Positions 1 to 7,370 of a DNA stretch of 64,000 bases are shown here, in pieces; positions within the stretch are counted from its first letter, which is position 1; every line of letters begins with the position of its first letter. The notes under the pieces were generated by a model. It had not been told where the DNA came from and searched no databases. It saw nothing but the letters and a program-made list of their open reading frames with translations. Both the position numbers and the translations under genes were made by a program. The stretch is from Bacillota bacterium (GTDB lineage: Bacteria > Bacillota > UBA994 > UBA5500). The DNA lies in assembly GCA_029781045.1 (NCBI GenBank), contig JAKOXL010000032.1, forward strand, positions 62,001-126,000, given 5' to 3'.

Positions 1-894
1 CAAGCGCTCTCCCCCCTTAATGAGGATGCCGCGACGGGCCGAGTTGCCTAGTCCGGCAACTATGGCCACGGGAGCAGCCACAACCAAAGCTCCGGGGCAG
101 CCAATCACGAGAAAGGTGAGAGCCAAGTGCACATTCTGGCTCCAAAGGTAAATCAGGAAAGCGGTTATTATCACTGCCGGTGTGTACCACTGGGCAAAGG
201 CGTCGAGGGTGCGCTGTACCTTTGGTTTCTGTTCCTGCGCCTCTGCCACCAGATAGACCAGTTGGCTAAAAGTGGTGTCTACGCCCACGCGCTCCGCTTC
301 GATTTCCAGGTACCCTCCTTGACAGATGGTGCCACTCAGCACCTGATCGTCAACGGCCACCTCCGCCGGAATTGGTTCCCCTGTCAAAGAGGAGGTGTCG
401 ACGGAGGCCCTGCCTGCTACTACCTTGCCATCTACCGGAATGGACTCTCCGGGTAAGACAACCACGATATCGCCGGGTTGCACTTCATAGGCGGAAACGG
501 TGACTAATTCTTCGCCCCGCTTAATCTTGGCCACTCGAGGCATGAGATCCACCAAGCCGCGCAGTGCCGAACGGGTATGCGCCAGGGTCAGCCCTTCCAG
601 GAATCCGCCAAGAACGTAAAGCCAAGTAACGGCGGCTGCTTCCCAGACCTCGCCGATTACGGCGGCTCCTACGGCGGCTATAGTCACCAAGAGAGAAATA
701 CTGAACTGGCCAGCTAGGAGGCGTTGAAGAGCCTCCTTTGCTACGCCATAGCCGGCGATTACAGCGGCCAGCGTCATTCCCCACAAATAGTAGGCTACAC
801 CTAGGGGGCGTAATAACCATGCCCCCACAATGAGCCCGCCAGAAATAGCAATCACAACTCTGTCCCGGTTACGCTGCCACCATTGGAAAAGCAC
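1..894 (-). CDS. heavy-metal P-type ATPase, N-terminal 298 residues (truncated by window edge)
   Basis: This is a P1B-type ATPase that would pump a metal cation across the membrane at the cost of ATP. The frame is open from a GTG at 894 (preceded by a GGGGG-rich ribosome site) to the window edge. It has four hydrophobic segments in the first 100 residues, the actuator-domain TGE motif near residues 171-173, and a membrane motif CPGAL near residues 266-270. The DKTG phosphorylation site lies beyond the window. The membrane motif reads CPG instead of the commoner CPC or SPC, so the metal cannot be assigned from it. It follows the HMA-domain gene by about 30 bases and probably shares its promoter. 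Family assignment is secure; the substrate is unknown. Confidence 0.9.
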   Translation of the reverse strand, partial: MLFQWWQRNRDRVVIAISGGLIVGAWLLRPLGVAYYLWGMTLAAVIAGYGVAKEALQRLLAGQFSISLLVTIAAVGAAVIGEVWEAAAVTWLYVLGGFLEGLTLAHTRSALRGLVDLMPRVAKIKRGEELVTVSAYEVQPGDIVVVLPGESIPVDGKVVAGRASVDTSSLTGEPIPAEVAVDDQVLSGTICQGGYLEIEAERVGVDTTFSQLVYLVAEAQEQKPKVQRTLDAFAQWYTPAVIITAFLIYLWSQNVHLALTFLVIGCPGALVVAAPVAIVAGLGNSARRGILIKGGERL

Positions 895-925
895 GGTAAC
901 GCCCCCTTTCTCAGCGGAAGTCGGT

Positions 926-1156
926 CTAGGAGTTGCGTCCGGGGACCACGGCCACCACGTCAACGCCCATTTGCCTGCAAAGGTTTCGGATTTTCTCTTG
1001 GCTGAGAATGTGGGGATCGTACTCCACATTCAGGCTGCCGGCACCAAACACAACGCGGGCCGACTTCATGCCGGGAAGGGCCTGAGCTGCCTTTTCCAGC
1101 TTGGCAGCACAAGTGGGGCAGTTAAGGTTGCCTAGCATTAGCATCTCATTGATCAA
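926..1156 (-). CDS. small heavy-metal-associated (HMA) domain protein
   Basis: A 76-residue protein with one HMA fold: the metal-binding CPTC motif lies near residue 13, followed by the usual helix and beta strands. Such proteins bind a soft metal ion and pass it to a P-type ATPase; here the ATPase lies immediately downstream. I chose the TTG at 1156 because AAGGAG lies 9 bases upstream of it; a TTG at 1165 would have no room for a ribosome site. It acts in the cytoplasm, presumably as chaperone or as a detached metal-binding domain of the pump. A Crp/Fnr-type palindrome lies upstream. Confidence 0.85.
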   Translation of the reverse strand: MINEMLMLGNLNCPTCAAKLEKAAQALPGMKSARVVFGAGSLNVEYDPHILSQEKIRNLCRQMGVDVVAVVPGRNS

Positions 1157-1201
1157 GACATCCAACTCCTTTCCTGGACAGCGAGTAGTGCCCAGTCCTT
1201 T

Positions 1202-1254
1202 TTCTAGCTATATAATGCCATGCTCTGCCCTACCAAATCCTTGACCTAGGTCAA
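1202..1254 (-). promoter_or_regulatory. promoter of the HMA/ATPase operon with Crp/Fnr-type palindrome
   Basis: A perfect palindrome TTGACCTAGGTCAA (1241-1254) resembles the Fnr/HcpR class of operators. On the minus strand a -10-like element (CATTATATA, 1217-1209) follows it. No -35 hexamer is seen at normal spacing. The palindrome centre is about 42 bases upstream of the predicted start, the usual position of a class II activator site. A Crp/Fnr gene lies next door at 1276-1980. Confidence 0.6.
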
Positions 1255-1275
1255 GGGTCTGCTGATTCTTGGAAT

Positions 1276-1980
1276 CTACATCCCCGCCATCGCTTCCAGC
1301 TTTTCTAGATCCAAGATAACGAGAGTACGGGAACCCTCAGTCCTTTGGATTACACCAGCGTCAGTCAAGCTTTTTAAACGCCGGCTTAAGCTTTCCGGGG
1401 TAGCCCCCAGCTTGTTGGCCAAATCGGCCCAGCTGCCACTGATTTCGATCTGGATGCGATTGCCTTCCAAGCGGCGACCAAAGGGTGCCATGCGACAGAG
1501 CTCGGCAGCCAGCCGTTGCCCCACATCCCGCAAACTAAGATCGCCGATCATCTGCTCGGCGAGGGCCAGCCGCTTAGCCAGGGATTCTATCAGACGCAGT
1601 GCAGCATCGGGATAATTACGCATAACACTTTGGACTGCCTCGCGGGGCAGAATGCAGACCTCAGTAGGTATGGCCGCCACCAGTTCACCCTCATAATGGG
1701 CGGGGGCCAAGAGGCCCAACTCGCCAATCAACTCCCCTGGTCCTACGATGCGTACTATCTGCTCGCGGCCGGAAGGATGGGTGTGCACGATGCGTAGCTG
1801 CCCAGAGGCCACCACCAGCAGCTCACTCACCCGATCCCCGGCCCGGTGAATGATCTCTCCGCGGGGAAAGCGCTTGTGCATCATGGCTTGTCCCAACTCG
1901 GCTAGAGCAGGGGTGGGAAGATCACGGAATATGGGCACGATAGATACACAGCCAGGTATGTTGTTTCCCATAGTGCTCAC
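1276..1980 (-). CDS. Crp/Fnr-family transcriptional regulator
   Basis: A 234-residue one-component regulator. Residues about 15-130 form a cyclic-nucleotide-binding-like beta barrel (GELIGELGLLAP matches the conserved turn), followed by a long dimer helix and a C-terminal winged helix (residues about 150-230, recognition helix around TPESLSRRLKSL). No Fnr-type N-terminal cysteine cluster is evident, so the effector is unknown; heme, a small ligand or NO are possibilities in this family. It lies just upstream of the HMA/ATPase operon, whose promoter carries a matching palindrome, which suggests it controls that operon. It resembles the regulator at 5736-6419 in architecture. Confidence 0.9.
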   Translation of the reverse strand: MSTMGNNIPGCVSIVPIFRDLPTPALAELGQAMMHKRFPRGEIIHRAGDRVSELLVVASGQLRIVHTHPSGREQIVRIVGPGELIGELGLLAPAHYEGELVAAIPTEVCILPREAVQSVMRNYPDAALRLIESLAKRLALAEQMIGDLSLRDVGQRLAAELCRMAPFGRRLEGNRIQIEISGSWADLANKLGATPESLSRRLKSLTDAGVIQRTEGSRTLVILDLEKLEAMAGM

Positions 1981-2003
1981 CTACCTATGAACGCTTAATA
2001 TTA

Positions 2004-2027
2004 AAGCGCACGGAATGGCGTGCGCTT
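2004..2027 (-). terminator. hairpin after the MarR gene
   Basis: A 9-bp inverted repeat (AAGCGCACG at 2004-2012, CGTGCGCTT at 2019-2027) lies between the MarR stop and the Crp/Fnr start. Read on the minus strand it is followed by a T-rich tract, so it probably ends the MarR transcript. Confidence 0.6.
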
Positions 2028-2040
2028 AGAGAGTGCTTGG

Positions 2041-2487
2041 TTAGACTATCTTATTGAGGATATCAACTACTATTCCCATTGCTTCGGCTAGGCGTGTTTG
2101 ATCTTCTTCCGATAACTCCGATGTTAGCAGCTGCAAGTTACGCATAAACTGTTGTCTGTTGGCATGTACCAAAGCTTCTCCAGCCTCGTTGAGTTTGACA
2201 ATTACAACACGGCGATCCAGCTGACTGCGGCTGCGATCCACAACGCCCGCCTCAATGAGACGATTAACCATGGTGGTTAGACTGCCGGCAGAAACCTGCA
2301 ACCGCTCTGATAAATCACTCATTCGCCATTCGGGCCGGGTGGCAATGGTATAGAGGGTGTCTATCTGAGCTGGGGTGAGGCGAACTGGAACCGGGTTATC
2401 AACTTTATTCTGCTTCGAGGTCTCGTGCATTCTCTTTCTTAAACGCGGAATAAGGTTTAAGAATTTATCCCATTCTTTAGCTAGCAC
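2041..2487 (-). CDS. MarR-family transcriptional regulator
   Basis: A MarR-type winged-helix protein of about 148 residues. The centre holds the helix-turn-helix (MSDLSERLQVSAGSLTTMV) and the wing (SQLDRRVVIVKL), flanked by dimerisation helices. I place the start at the GTG at 2487, which has GGAGG 8 bases upstream; an ATG at 2520 would lack a ribosome site. These proteins repress their own promoter and neighbours and are released by small phenolic or oxidising ligands. A dyad at 2559-2581 upstream may be its operator. The target is not known. Confidence 0.88.
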   Translation of the reverse strand: MLAKEWDKFLNLIPRLRKRMHETSKQNKVDNPVPVRLTPAQIDTLYTIATRPEWRMSDLSERLQVSAGSLTTMVNRLIEAGVVDRSRSQLDRRVVIVKLNEAGEALVHANRQQFMRNLQLLTSELSEEDQTRLAEAMGIVVDILNKIV

Positions 2488-2537
2488 ATCTCTCACCTCC
2501 AATGATAACAGGCCGTGCATAAGCCTAGGTTGTTTCC

Positions 2538-2581
2538 ATTATAACAGATTAAGAAATGATAGTTTATCTCGATCAAACTAT
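2538..2581 (-). promoter_or_regulatory. MarR-gene promoter with inverted repeat, in the MarR/LysR divergent region
   Basis: A perfect TATAAT -10 element for the minus strand lies at 2543-2538. Upstream, ATAGTTT (2559-2565) and AAACTAT (2575-2581) form a perfect 7-bp inverted repeat with a 9-base spacer. It could serve as operator for the MarR protein or for the divergently transcribed LysR protein. Confidence 0.5.
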
Positions 2582-2672
2582 TTTCCTCCAGTCCCTCATT
2601 GTATTAACTCATACCTTAGATATATAATTACAACGGTGGTAACTATAAATCGCTATTATAGGGGGTTTAGAA

Positions 2673-3587
2673 GTGAACCTAAATTACCTCCAAACGCTAT
2701 TGGCGGTACAGGAATATGGCAACTTCTCGGCAGCTGCTCGCCACATTGGCCTAACGCAACCAGCAGTCAGTCTGCAGATACAGGCACTAGAAGAAGATGT
2801 GGGCACCCAGCTGGTGATACGGGATGCACGAACTTGCGAACTAACTCCCGCAGGTTTGCTCTTAGCCGATTTTGCCCGTGACGTATTTGAGCGTCTACGT
2901 CAGACCCGAGTGTTACTAAGCCAGCTTACGGGCGAAGTCAGCGGTATGGTTAGCCTTGGTGCCAGCAACATACCAGGCGAGTATATACTGCCACCTATGC
3001 TTAAAAGCTTTCTACAGCTTTACCCTCAGGTTAGCTTCAACTTAGAGATCCGTGATAGTGAACAGATACACAATTGGTTGGATAACAAGCGCATTGATTT
3101 TGGCGTTGTTGGCCAGCGACAGACAGGAACGAAGTACGAGTATACGCCTTTGGTAGCCGACGAGTTGCTGATTGTGGTTCCTGCCACCCATCCTTGGGCA
3201 GGCCAGACGGTGGAACCAGAGCAGCTCTATGAGTATCCCTTTGTGAACCGTGAACCGGGCTCTGGGACTCGTGCCACTTACGAGAGGGCACTGCGGGCCA
3301 TCGGCATAGATCCAGAAGGATTGCAGACGGTCTTGAGTGGGGGCAGTACCAGTGCGGTCTTAACCGCTGTCTTAGCGGGTATGGGTTATGCCTTTTGCTC
3401 CAAATGGGCGCTACGGAATAGTTTGGCTATGAACCAGTTGGCCACTGCTCGGCTCAAGGGTTTGACCCTAGAGCGAGACTTCTATATTGTGTACGATCCT
3501 AACCGATTCCGCACTTTGGCTGCTGAAGAGTTGCTGAGATTTCTGCGACGGCAGGTCGCCCACGAAGGAGGAGAGATCCTTGACTAG
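2673..3587 (+). CDS. LysR-family regulator, selenium-metabolism-associated type
   Basis: A 304-residue LysR regulator: N-terminal helix-turn-helix (residues about 1-60, AAARHIGLTQPAVSLQIQAL), then a periplasmic-binding-protein-like effector domain. It begins at GTG 2673 with a GGGGG ribosome site. Its last codons overlap the start of selD by 8 bases, so the two are translated together. LysR regulators of this subfamily are frequently linked to selenium genes in Clostridia; the overlap with selD supports that here. The effector ligand is not known. Confidence 0.9.
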   Translation: MNLNYLQTLLAVQEYGNFSAAARHIGLTQPAVSLQIQALEEDVGTQLVIRDARTCELTPAGLLLADFARDVFERLRQTRVLLSQLTGEVSGMVSLGASNIPGEYILPPMLKSFLQLYPQVSFNLEIRDSEQIHNWLDNKRIDFGVVGQRQTGTKYEYTPLVADELLIVVPATHPWAGQTVEPEQLYEYPFVNREPGSGTRATYERALRAIGIDPEGLQTVLSGGSTSAVLTAVLAGMGYAFCSKWALRNSLAMNQLATARLKGLTLERDFYIVYDPNRFRTLAAEELLRFLRRQVAHEGGEILD

Positions 3588-4629
3588 ACAGCGCTTGACC
3601 GCAATGTCATCCACATCGGGCTGAGCCTCAAAGTTGGGGCCGGGGGCCCTGGAGAAAGTCCTGACTGATTTGCCCAAAGTGGAAGACCCTCGGGTTCTGG
3701 TGGGACCAGAGACCAGTGATGATGCGGGAGTCATTCTCATCGACGAGCATCGGGCTCTAGTTCAGACGGTGGACTTCTTCTCACCCATTGTCGATGATTG
3801 TTATCTCTTTGGTCAGATTGCCGCTGCCAACTCGCTGAGTGATATTTATGCCATGGGAGCCGAGCCCCTTACGGCTCTCAATATCGCCTGTTTCCCCACC
3901 TGCCTGACCGCGGAAGAGATGCGGGAGATTATGCGGGGCGGAGCCGACAAGCTACTGGAGGCGGGAGCCATCTTACTCGGGGGGCATACAGTTGAAAACC
4001 CAGAGCCTAAGTTTGGCATGGCTGTTACCGGTATCATTCCTCCGGAGGGCCTATGGACCAACAGGGGAGCGAAAGCAGGTGATGTGCTGCTGCTCACCAA
4101 ACCATTGGGTACCGGTGTTTTATCTACTGCCCTTAAGGCAGGCCTCTTGGAAGCAGAACAGGAAGCAGCGGCTGTTCAGGCCATGTGTATGCTGAATAAG
4201 GCGGCCGCCCAAGTTTTGCGGCAACATGCCACCGTCCATGCCTGTACCGATGTGACTGGATTTGGCTTCCTGGGCCACTTGGCTGAAATGATGCAGGACG
4301 ATCCTATTGCTGTCACTGTGGTAGCCCAAGAGATACCTCTACTGCCTGGTGCCTTGGAGTTTGCCCAGATGGGGTTGGTACCTGCTGGAGCCTATAGGAA
4401 CCGGGATCATTTTGGCCACCGGGTGTCATTTGCTGATAGTGTGCCTATGGCTTATCAGGATCTGATGTTTGATCCCCAGACGTCTGGGGGGCTGTTGGTG
4501 GCTATTCCGGAGGAGGAGGCATCGGCGGTGCTGACAGCGCTGTCAGCCGCCAAAGTGTCGGCACGACTAGTAGCCCGTGTCACAGGGAAGGAACCTTGGG
4601 GGAAAATAACTGTTGTCTTCGCGGAATGA
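3580..4629 (+). CDS. selD: selenide, water dikinase, a selenoprotein with in-frame UGA at 3622-3624
   Basis: SelD makes selenophosphate from selenide and ATP, the selenium donor for selenocysteine. A long open frame is obvious from 3634, but the true start is upstream: TTG 3580 has AAGGAGGAG before it, and reading on gives SGUASKLGPGALEKVL, with UGA at codon 15. This aligns with the catalytic Cys/Sec and Lys of SelD (GCGCK in E. coli). The rest carries the AIRS fold, including the glycine-rich GGHTVENPEPKFG and DVTGFGFLGH. A GC-rich hairpin (3636-3650) begins 11 bases after the UGA and could be the bacterial SECIS. The overlap with the LysR gene suggests co-expression. An automated caller would truncate the N-terminus. 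Confidence 0.93.
3622..3650 (+). promoter_or_regulatory. Sec UGA codon and candidate SECIS hairpin in selD
   Basis: The UGA at 3622-3624 is followed by a 6-bp stem (3636-3641 with 3645-3650) closed by a GGG loop, close to the spacing and small G-containing loop of bacterial SECIS elements. A fold prediction would test it. Confidence 0.65.
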
Positions 4630-4634
4630 GCACC

Positions 4635-4677
4635 AAAAAAGCCTCCCACCAGCTATAATCACGGTTGGCAGGAGGCT
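4635..4677 (-). terminator. hairpin with U-tract on the minus strand, after selD
   Basis: AGCCTCC (4640-4646) pairs with GGAGGCT (4671-4677), with an inner CCAGC/GTTGG stem. The run of six A lies on the left, so the T-tract is on the minus strand although selD and folD are both on the plus strand. It may act in both directions. Confidence 0.5.
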
Positions 4678-4739
4678 AGAGGGGGCATCAATTACTGATA
4701 ACATATATCAATGGTCTGATATTTGTCAATATGACACAT

Positions 4740-4768
4740 TTACCCCAGGCTTAGAGACAAGTTATAAT
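4740..4768 (+). promoter_or_regulatory. folD promoter
   Basis: A perfect TATAAT at 4763-4768 lies 17 bases after a weak -35 (TTACCC, 4740-4745). Upstream at 4696-4722 are overlapping inverted repeats built from TGATA/TATCA and ATATCA/TGATAT that may bind a regulator. Confidence 0.55.
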
Positions 4769-4805
4769 AGGTAGCGTACATTAAACGACATGGAGGTGCT
4801 TGCTC

Positions 4806-5663
4806 GTGGCAGCAACTATAATGGACGGGAAAAGGATCGCGGCTCAAATTCGGGAAGAACTGAAGGCAGAGGTAGAGGCTCTGCGCCAACGGGGCATCGT
4901 CCCGCGCTTAGATGTTATTCTGGTAGGCGAAGATCCGGCATCGGTTGTTTATGCCCAAGCTAAGGAAAAGGCCAGTAAACGTCTCGGCGTAGACTTTGTC
5001 TGGCATCGTTTGCCAGCTACAGTCACTGAGGAGGAAGTGCTTGCCTTGCTAGCCCAGCTGAGGGACGACGAGGCGGTTCATGGTATCATGGTCGAACTGC
5101 CGCTGCCTCCGGGGTTAAATAAAGACAGGATTCTTGAGTCGGTACCTCCTCTGAAAGATGTGGACGGAGTTAATCCCTTGAATCAGGGTTATGTGGCTTT
5201 AGAACTGGATGGGTTATCACCGGCTACTCCTCTAGCATGTATCGAAATGCTTGATCGGCATGATATTGACCTGAGTGGGAAAGAAGTCACTCTAGTGGGC
5301 TGGGGGGCAACGGTGGGTAAACCGCTGTTACCCATGCTTCTATCGCGGCGAGCCACGGTGACTACTACCCATTCCCGTACCCGCGATTTATCTATTCATA
5401 CTAAGCAAGCCGATATCGTAATTGCGGCTGCGGGCAGGCCCAACCTGATTACTGCCGACATGATAAAACCCGGTGCCGTAGTAATCGACGTGGCCATTAA
5501 TGAAACGCCCAACGGTATTGTGGGCGATGTGGATTTCGCTGCTGTCAGCGAGGTGGCAAGCTACATAACACCAGTACCGGGCGGAGTTGGTTCGGTGACA
5601 ACCATGCTTCTCTTCCGCAATCTGTTAAAAGGAATTGAAATGCAGCGGCGCAACAAACGGTAG
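4806..5663 (+). CDS. folD: methylenetetrahydrofolate dehydrogenase / methenyltetrahydrofolate cyclohydrolase
   Basis: FolD is a bifunctional cytoplasmic enzyme that interconverts 5,10-methylene-, 5,10-methenyl- and 10-formyl-tetrahydrofolate using NADP. The 285-residue length is normal. The N-terminal catalytic domain has the YAQAKEKASKRLG segment with the catalytic lysine and HGIMVELPLPPG; the C-terminal Rossmann domain has GWGATVGKPLLPML and PVPGGVGSVTTML. I chose GTG 4806, 8 bases after GGAGGT, over the TTG at 4800 with only 2 bases of spacing. It stands alone between a promoter and a terminator. In acetogens and glycine fermenters this enzyme is central to one-carbon flow. Confidence 0.97.
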   Translation: MAATIMDGKRIAAQIREELKAEVEALRQRGIVPRLDVILVGEDPASVVYAQAKEKASKRLGVDFVWHRLPATVTEEEVLALLAQLRDDEAVHGIMVELPLPPGLNKDRILESVPPLKDVDGVNPLNQGYVALELDGLSPATPLACIEMLDRHDIDLSGKEVTLVGWGATVGKPLLPMLLSRRATVTTTHSRTRDLSIHTKQADIVIAAAGRPNLITADMIKPGAVVIDVAINETPNGIVGDVDFAAVSEVASYITPVPGGVGSVTTMLLFRNLLKGIEMQRRNKR

Positions 5664-5679
5664 ATTGGTGTAAGTAAGG

Positions 5680-5708
5680 ACGGCAGCAGAGTTATGCTGC
5701 CGTTTTTC
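5680..5708 (+). terminator. folD terminator
   Basis: CGGCAGCA (5681-5688) and TGCTGCCG (5695-5702) form a strong stem followed by a T-run (5703-5707), a standard intrinsic terminator. Confidence 0.88.
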
Positions 5709-5735
5709 TGAGTTTCTGCGAGGGGAGGGTATTTT

Positions 5736-6419
5736 GTGCTAACCATTTCCGACCTGAGAAAGGTTAGTGTATTCCAAGAATTATCTCAGGTGCAGTTGCA
5801 GATGCTCTATGACTTAGTTACCCTGCGTAGTTTTCAGGCAGGTGAGATCATCTTCACGCAAGGACAGCAGGGAGATGCTATTTTCTTTGTGGTCGGTGGC
5901 CGAGTTAAGATTATGGTTACGTCACCCGATGGCCGGGAGAAAATAATCAAAGTTATGGAACCGGGCCAGGTTTTTGGCGAGGTGGTCCTGTTTGACGGCG
6001 GTCCCTATCCAGCTACCGCTCAGGCGCTGGATGAATGCCAAGTTGGTGTGCTGCGTAACGCCGATGTGTATGCGCTCTTGCGACAGAACTCGGAGTTGGC
6101 TATAAGCTTACTGCAGCTTTTGGCCAGGCGTTTGAAGATGGCGCAACGTCAGTTGCATGACCTGGCCTTAAAAGATGTGTTTACTCGTGTGACCCAGCTG
6201 GTCTGTGAGCTGGCGGAAAGCGAGGGCACCGTTCTACCTTGTGGATCGGTTCAACTTAACTTGCGTTTGACGCGGGAAGAGCTGGCCCAGTTGGTGGGTA
6301 CATCTCGCGAAACTCTGACTCGCGTGCTCAGCGAGCTGAGGCAGATGGGTCTGCTAAATGTAGAACGCAACTTGGTGCTTATCCCTAGTTTGGCTAGATT
6401 GCGGGAAGTCATTGACTAG
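5736..6419 (+). CDS. Crp/Fnr-family transcriptional regulator
   Basis: A 227-residue Crp/Fnr protein that starts at GTG 5736 after a GGGGAGGG ribosome site. Residues about 10-125 form the cNMP-binding-like barrel (GEIIFTQGQQGDAIFFVVGG, then GQVFGEVVLFDGGPYPATA); the phosphate-binding region lacks a clear match to cAMP-binding Crp. The C-terminal winged helix includes LTREELAQLVGTSRETLTRV. No cysteine cluster of the Fnr type is present. It is followed 19 bases later by an OPRT-like gene, so the two probably form an operon. Effector and targets are unknown. Confidence 0.9.
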   Translation: MLTISDLRKVSVFQELSQVQLQMLYDLVTLRSFQAGEIIFTQGQQGDAIFFVVGGRVKIMVTSPDGREKIIKVMEPGQVFGEVVLFDGGPYPATAQALDECQVGVLRNADVYALLRQNSELAISLLQLLARRLKMAQRQLHDLALKDVFTRVTQLVCELAESEGTVLPCGSVQLNLRLTREELAQLVGTSRETLTRVLSELRQMGLLNVERNLVLIPSLARLREVID

Positions 6420-6438
6420 GTATGGAGGTGGAGCAGAC

Positions 6439-7299
6439 ATGGCTACGATTGTAGATTGGCTTTTTGAAACGGGTGCGATCCGTGTTTCACCGGCAGAGCA
6501 GCCCTTTTGGTATACGTCCGGATTAATCGGTCCCTATTATGTGAACACCCATTTCCTCATTGGTAGTGAGCAGGTGGCCAATGAACTCTTGGCCCTCATT
6601 GATAACACGCGGGAGCAACCGATGCTTTGCGTGTCACAGGTGCGAGATTTCTTGCGTCGACAATATAAAGCAAGCTCCATATTTCAACAGGTGACGGATA
6701 CGATAATAGCGACTGTAGAAAAACAATATAACATGAACGAACTGGACTATGTTTCTGGTGGAGAACGCCGTGACTGGTTCTTCTCGCTGCTGCCTGCGGA
6801 GCAGTTGGACAAGCCCCATTTGACCATTTTCAAAGACCAACAGGTGGTTTTGGCGACTTGTCAGACGGTCAGCCCTTGTACTAGCGCGACCGAAGGCCGG
6901 GTATTACACATCTCCGACTTGATTACTGAAGCATCCAGTTACTTACGGGCTTGGATACCGGCTCTCTCTGGCTTGGGAGCCACTATGAAGGGGACTATCA
7001 CCGTAGTGGATCGCTGCCAAGGCGGTGCCGCCGCCCTCGCACAAGCAAATGTGCCGATGACCGCATTAGTGCAGATCGATGTAAACTTGTTCCAAGAAGC
7101 GGCAGCTCGTGGGTACTTGACGGGGGAGCAACTGGAACTAGTTGCCGCTTATCTAACTGATCCCTACGAAAGCATGCGCCAGTTCCTATTGGCTAATCCG
7201 GAGTTCTTGCAGAAGGCCCTGTCAGCCGATAAACGAACTGCAGAACGCGCTCAGCGCATGCTGGCCGAGAACTTATACAATCTTAGTCAAAAGGGGTAG
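6439..7299 (+). CDS. orotate phosphoribosyltransferase-like protein
   Basis: A 286-residue protein related to OPRT (PyrE): the N-terminal FWYTSGLIGPYYVNTHFLIG recalls the hood and substrate region of that family. The place where the PRPP-binding loop would sit reads LHISDLITEASS instead of an acidic pair followed by TTGGS, so transferase activity is doubtful. It is larger than typical PyrE, with an extra C-terminal helical part of about 70 residues. The start is ATG 6439 with GGAGG in front. It sits directly behind a Crp/Fnr gene and is not in a pyrimidine operon. It may be a ligand-sensing or otherwise repurposed relative; function is not established. Confidence 0.65.
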   Translation: MATIVDWLFETGAIRVSPAEQPFWYTSGLIGPYYVNTHFLIGSEQVANELLALIDNTREQPMLCVSQVRDFLRRQYKASSIFQQVTDTIIATVEKQYNMNELDYVSGGERRDWFFSLLPAEQLDKPHLTIFKDQQVVLATCQTVSPCTSATEGRVLHISDLITEASSYLRAWIPALSGLGATMKGTITVVDRCQGGAAALAQANVPMTALVQIDVNLFQEAAARGYLTGEQLELVAAYLTDPYESMRQFLLANPEFLQKALSADKRTAERAQRMLAENLYNLSQKG

Positions 7300-7370
7300 T
7301 TAATGGTTTAATAATAACTCCTGTGCCCGACGAATAATAGTTGTGGAATCTAATAAGGAGGGTGATGCAG

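Noticed and set aside
127-456. 109-codon plus-strand frame at the left edge
   Set aside because: It lies antisense to the P-type ATPase, whose frame has clear TGE and CPG motifs; the plus frame has no family likeness.
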